DNA from: DASXZH01 sp036502005
GTDB lineage: Bacteria; Armatimonadota; Fimbriimonadia; Fimbriimonadales; Fimbriimonadaceae
Length of the DNA: 32,084 nucleotides
Direction: 5' to 3'
Assembly (NCBI GenBank): GCA_036502005.1
Contig: DASXZH010000052.1
Location: 1-32,084, forward strand
In this document: one piece after another, positions 30,985 through 32,084 of the stretch
Layout of the letters: every line of letters starts with the position of its first letter
Position numbering within the stretch: the first letter of the stretch is position 1
Position numbers and translations under genes: made by a program
The notes under the pieces: model-generated
What the model saw: the letters and a program-made list of their open reading frames with translations, nothing else
Databases searched by the model: none
What the model was told of the DNA's origin: nothing

Positions 30985-32010
30985 ATGATCGTCTTAATGC
31001 AGTTTTCGGCCACGGAAAAGGATGTAGAGGGGGTATGCGATGCCATCCGGCAAGCTGGGCTTGAGCCTCTGGTCCTTCCCGGCGAGCATGTGGCTATTGG
31101 CATACCGAGCGCCGTGCCCCCCGAACTCCGCTCCTCGTTGGAGGGCGTTCTAGGCTCACTATCTGGCGTCAGCCGAGTTCAGCACGTCAGCCGTCCTTTC
31201 AAACTTGCTTCCATGGAATGGAAACGCATGCCTACAACGGTGACGGTCAAAGGCGTCTCAATTGGGCCAGGCACCTTTACAATCATGGGGGGGCCCTGCT
31301 CGGTCGAATCCTACGAGCAGTTTTCCACCGCCGCAAAGATCGTAAAGGCGGCTGGGGTGAAGGTTTTGAGGGGTGGCGCATTTAAGCCAAGAACTTCCCC
31401 GTACGCGTTTCAGGGTCTTGCCGAAGAGGGCCTCAAGATTATCAAGAAAGTCGGCGAAGAGGAAGGGCTCGTTACCATCAGCGAAGTGATGAGCGGTGAA
31501 GCGGTTCCCTTGGTGTCCGAATATGTTGACATCCTGCAGATCGGCGCCCGTTCCATGCAGAACTTCCCTCTCTTGATCGAGGCTGGGAAAAGCGGTAAAC
31601 CTGTCTTTTTGAAACGCGGCCCTTCTGCCACGATTGACGAATTCTTGCTTGCTGCCGAATACATTCTCAATCAAAATAATCCCCATTTGATTCTGTGCGA
31701 GCGGGGCATTATGCCTCTGGACCGCAGCTACACGCGGAACACCCTCGACTTGGCGGCTGTGCCCGTTCTCAAGGAGCATTCTCACTTGCCGGTTATCGTA
31801 GACCCGTCTCATGGCACCGGTGTCGCCCGTTACGTTTCGCCGATGGCCAAGGCCGCCGTTGTGGTGGGAGCCGATGGCGTGATGGTGGAGATGCACCCCA
31901 ATCCAAGTAAAGCGTTGAGCGATGGATCACAGGCGCTTACGCCAGATCAGTTCACTACTTTAGCTAAAGAACTAAACGAATTGGCCAAGTTTTTCGGCAG
32001 AGATATCTAA
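30985..32010 (+). CDS. aroF: 3-deoxy-7-phosphoheptulonate (DAHP) synthase, type I-beta
   Basis: First enzyme of the shikimate pathway: phosphoenolpyruvate plus erythrose-4-phosphate to DAHP. The 341-residue product has an N-terminal ferredoxin/ACT-like regulatory domain (about 1-70) as in the Thermotoga-type enzyme, then a TIM barrel. Seen: MGGPCSVES (C105, metal ligand), 'VLRGGAFKPRTSPYAFQG' (127-144), IGARSMQN 186-193, KRG at 210-212, CERG 238-241, DPSHGTG (H276) and VEMHPNPSKALSDG (E302, D313). All catalytic and metal-binding positions are intact. The ATG lies 25 bases past the heptad element with no obvious Shine-Dalgarno, so its transcription signals may sit within or beside that element. 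The 74 bases after its stop show nothing recognisable. Confidence 0.96.
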   Translation: MIVLMQFSATEKDVEGVCDAIRQAGLEPLVLPGEHVAIGIPSAVPPELRSSLEGVLGSLSGVSRVQHVSRPFKLASMEWKRMPTTVTVKGVSIGPGTFTIMGGPCSVESYEQFSTAAKIVKAAGVKVLRGGAFKPRTSPYAFQGLAEEGLKIIKKVGEEEGLVTISEVMSGEAVPLVSEYVDILQIGARSMQNFPLLIEAGKSGKPVFLKRGPSATIDEFLLAAEYILNQNNPHLILCERGIMPLDRSYTRNTLDLAAVPVLKEHSHLPVIVDPSHGTGVARYVSPMAKAAVVVGADGVMVEMHPNPSKALSDGSQALTPDQFTTLAKELNELAKFFGRDI

Positions 32011-32084
32011 ATATCTCTTAGAACTTGATTGTAAGTTGGGTTGTTACGAGATTGCCGGTAGCTCGGCCATTTCCTGAAGAAAGG

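Noticed and set aside
1..32084. tRNA, rRNA, transposase, integrase or replication origin
   Set aside because: No cloverleaf, rRNA block, DDE/tyrosine/serine recombinase motif or DnaA-box cluster was recognised by eye on either strand.

Overview
This is about 32 kb of a moderately GC-rich bacterial chromosome with an outer membrane: it encodes two beta-barrel proteins, lipoproteins and a Kdp-linked porin. Nothing looks like a plasmid or phage. Taxonomy is inference only. The 193-residue membrane-anchored protein at 18373 has a pseudopilin-like 'CLSNLRELARGFQMYAADN' segment and an H-x9-DG-like end, a type abundant in Armatimonadota (Fimbriimonadia) and related environmental phyla. The dense intergenic repeats fit the same group. 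I see no rRNA, tRNA, CRISPR array, transposase or integrase.

Layout. 1-320 is a long inverted repeat downstream of a two-component system. 321-2800 (minus) is a PepSY protein, an OmpR-type regulator and a sensor kinase. Divergent from it, 2934-4693 (plus) encodes a YncE-like secreted beta-propeller and an outer-membrane barrel. 4969-10888 (minus) is a complete high-affinity potassium uptake operon: a 33-residue membrane peptide, kdpF, kdpA, kdpB, kdpC and a porin. 11439-12515 (minus) is an NHL-propeller lipoprotein. 12718-15516 (plus) holds rmuC, a TetR regulator and a DUF559 nuclease. 15646-17331 (minus) is an oligopeptide-type ABC ATPase fused to a polytopic membrane domain. 17710-18954 (plus) is a NarL-type regulator with the HX9DG protein. 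19069-20271 (minus) is kbl. 20477-21269 (minus) is a frameshifted XRE gene with an unknown partner. 21711-25461 (minus) is an HD protein, a lipoprotein and a PcrA/UvrD helicase. 25697-32010 (plus) is a Gly-rich exported protein, tatC, an MrfA-like DUF1998 helicase, a four-helix-bundle (S23/IVP-family) gene on the opposite strand, and aroF.

The most striking layer is between the genes. Four spacers between co-directional genes (2291-2437, 14214-14354, 22427-22567, 30298-30960) begin at, or within a few bases of, the upstream stop codon. Each holds degenerate tandem 7-bp repeats in two inverted arms, with a different heptamer at each locus. Three are about 140-147 bp with no gene. The fourth is about 660 bp, has perfect 31-bp inverted arms and encloses the four-helix-bundle gene. 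I read this as one family of stop-codon-associated heptad hairpins, with the gene-bearing copy as a candidate autonomous element. That is inference; the repeats themselves are directly visible. Other hairpin or repeat families add to the density: a triple 144-147-bp tandem repeat, a CCTCTCCCGG family with inverted copies around the DUF559 gene, and large inverted repeats at 62-292, 4800-4894, 11367-11427 and 18955-19074.
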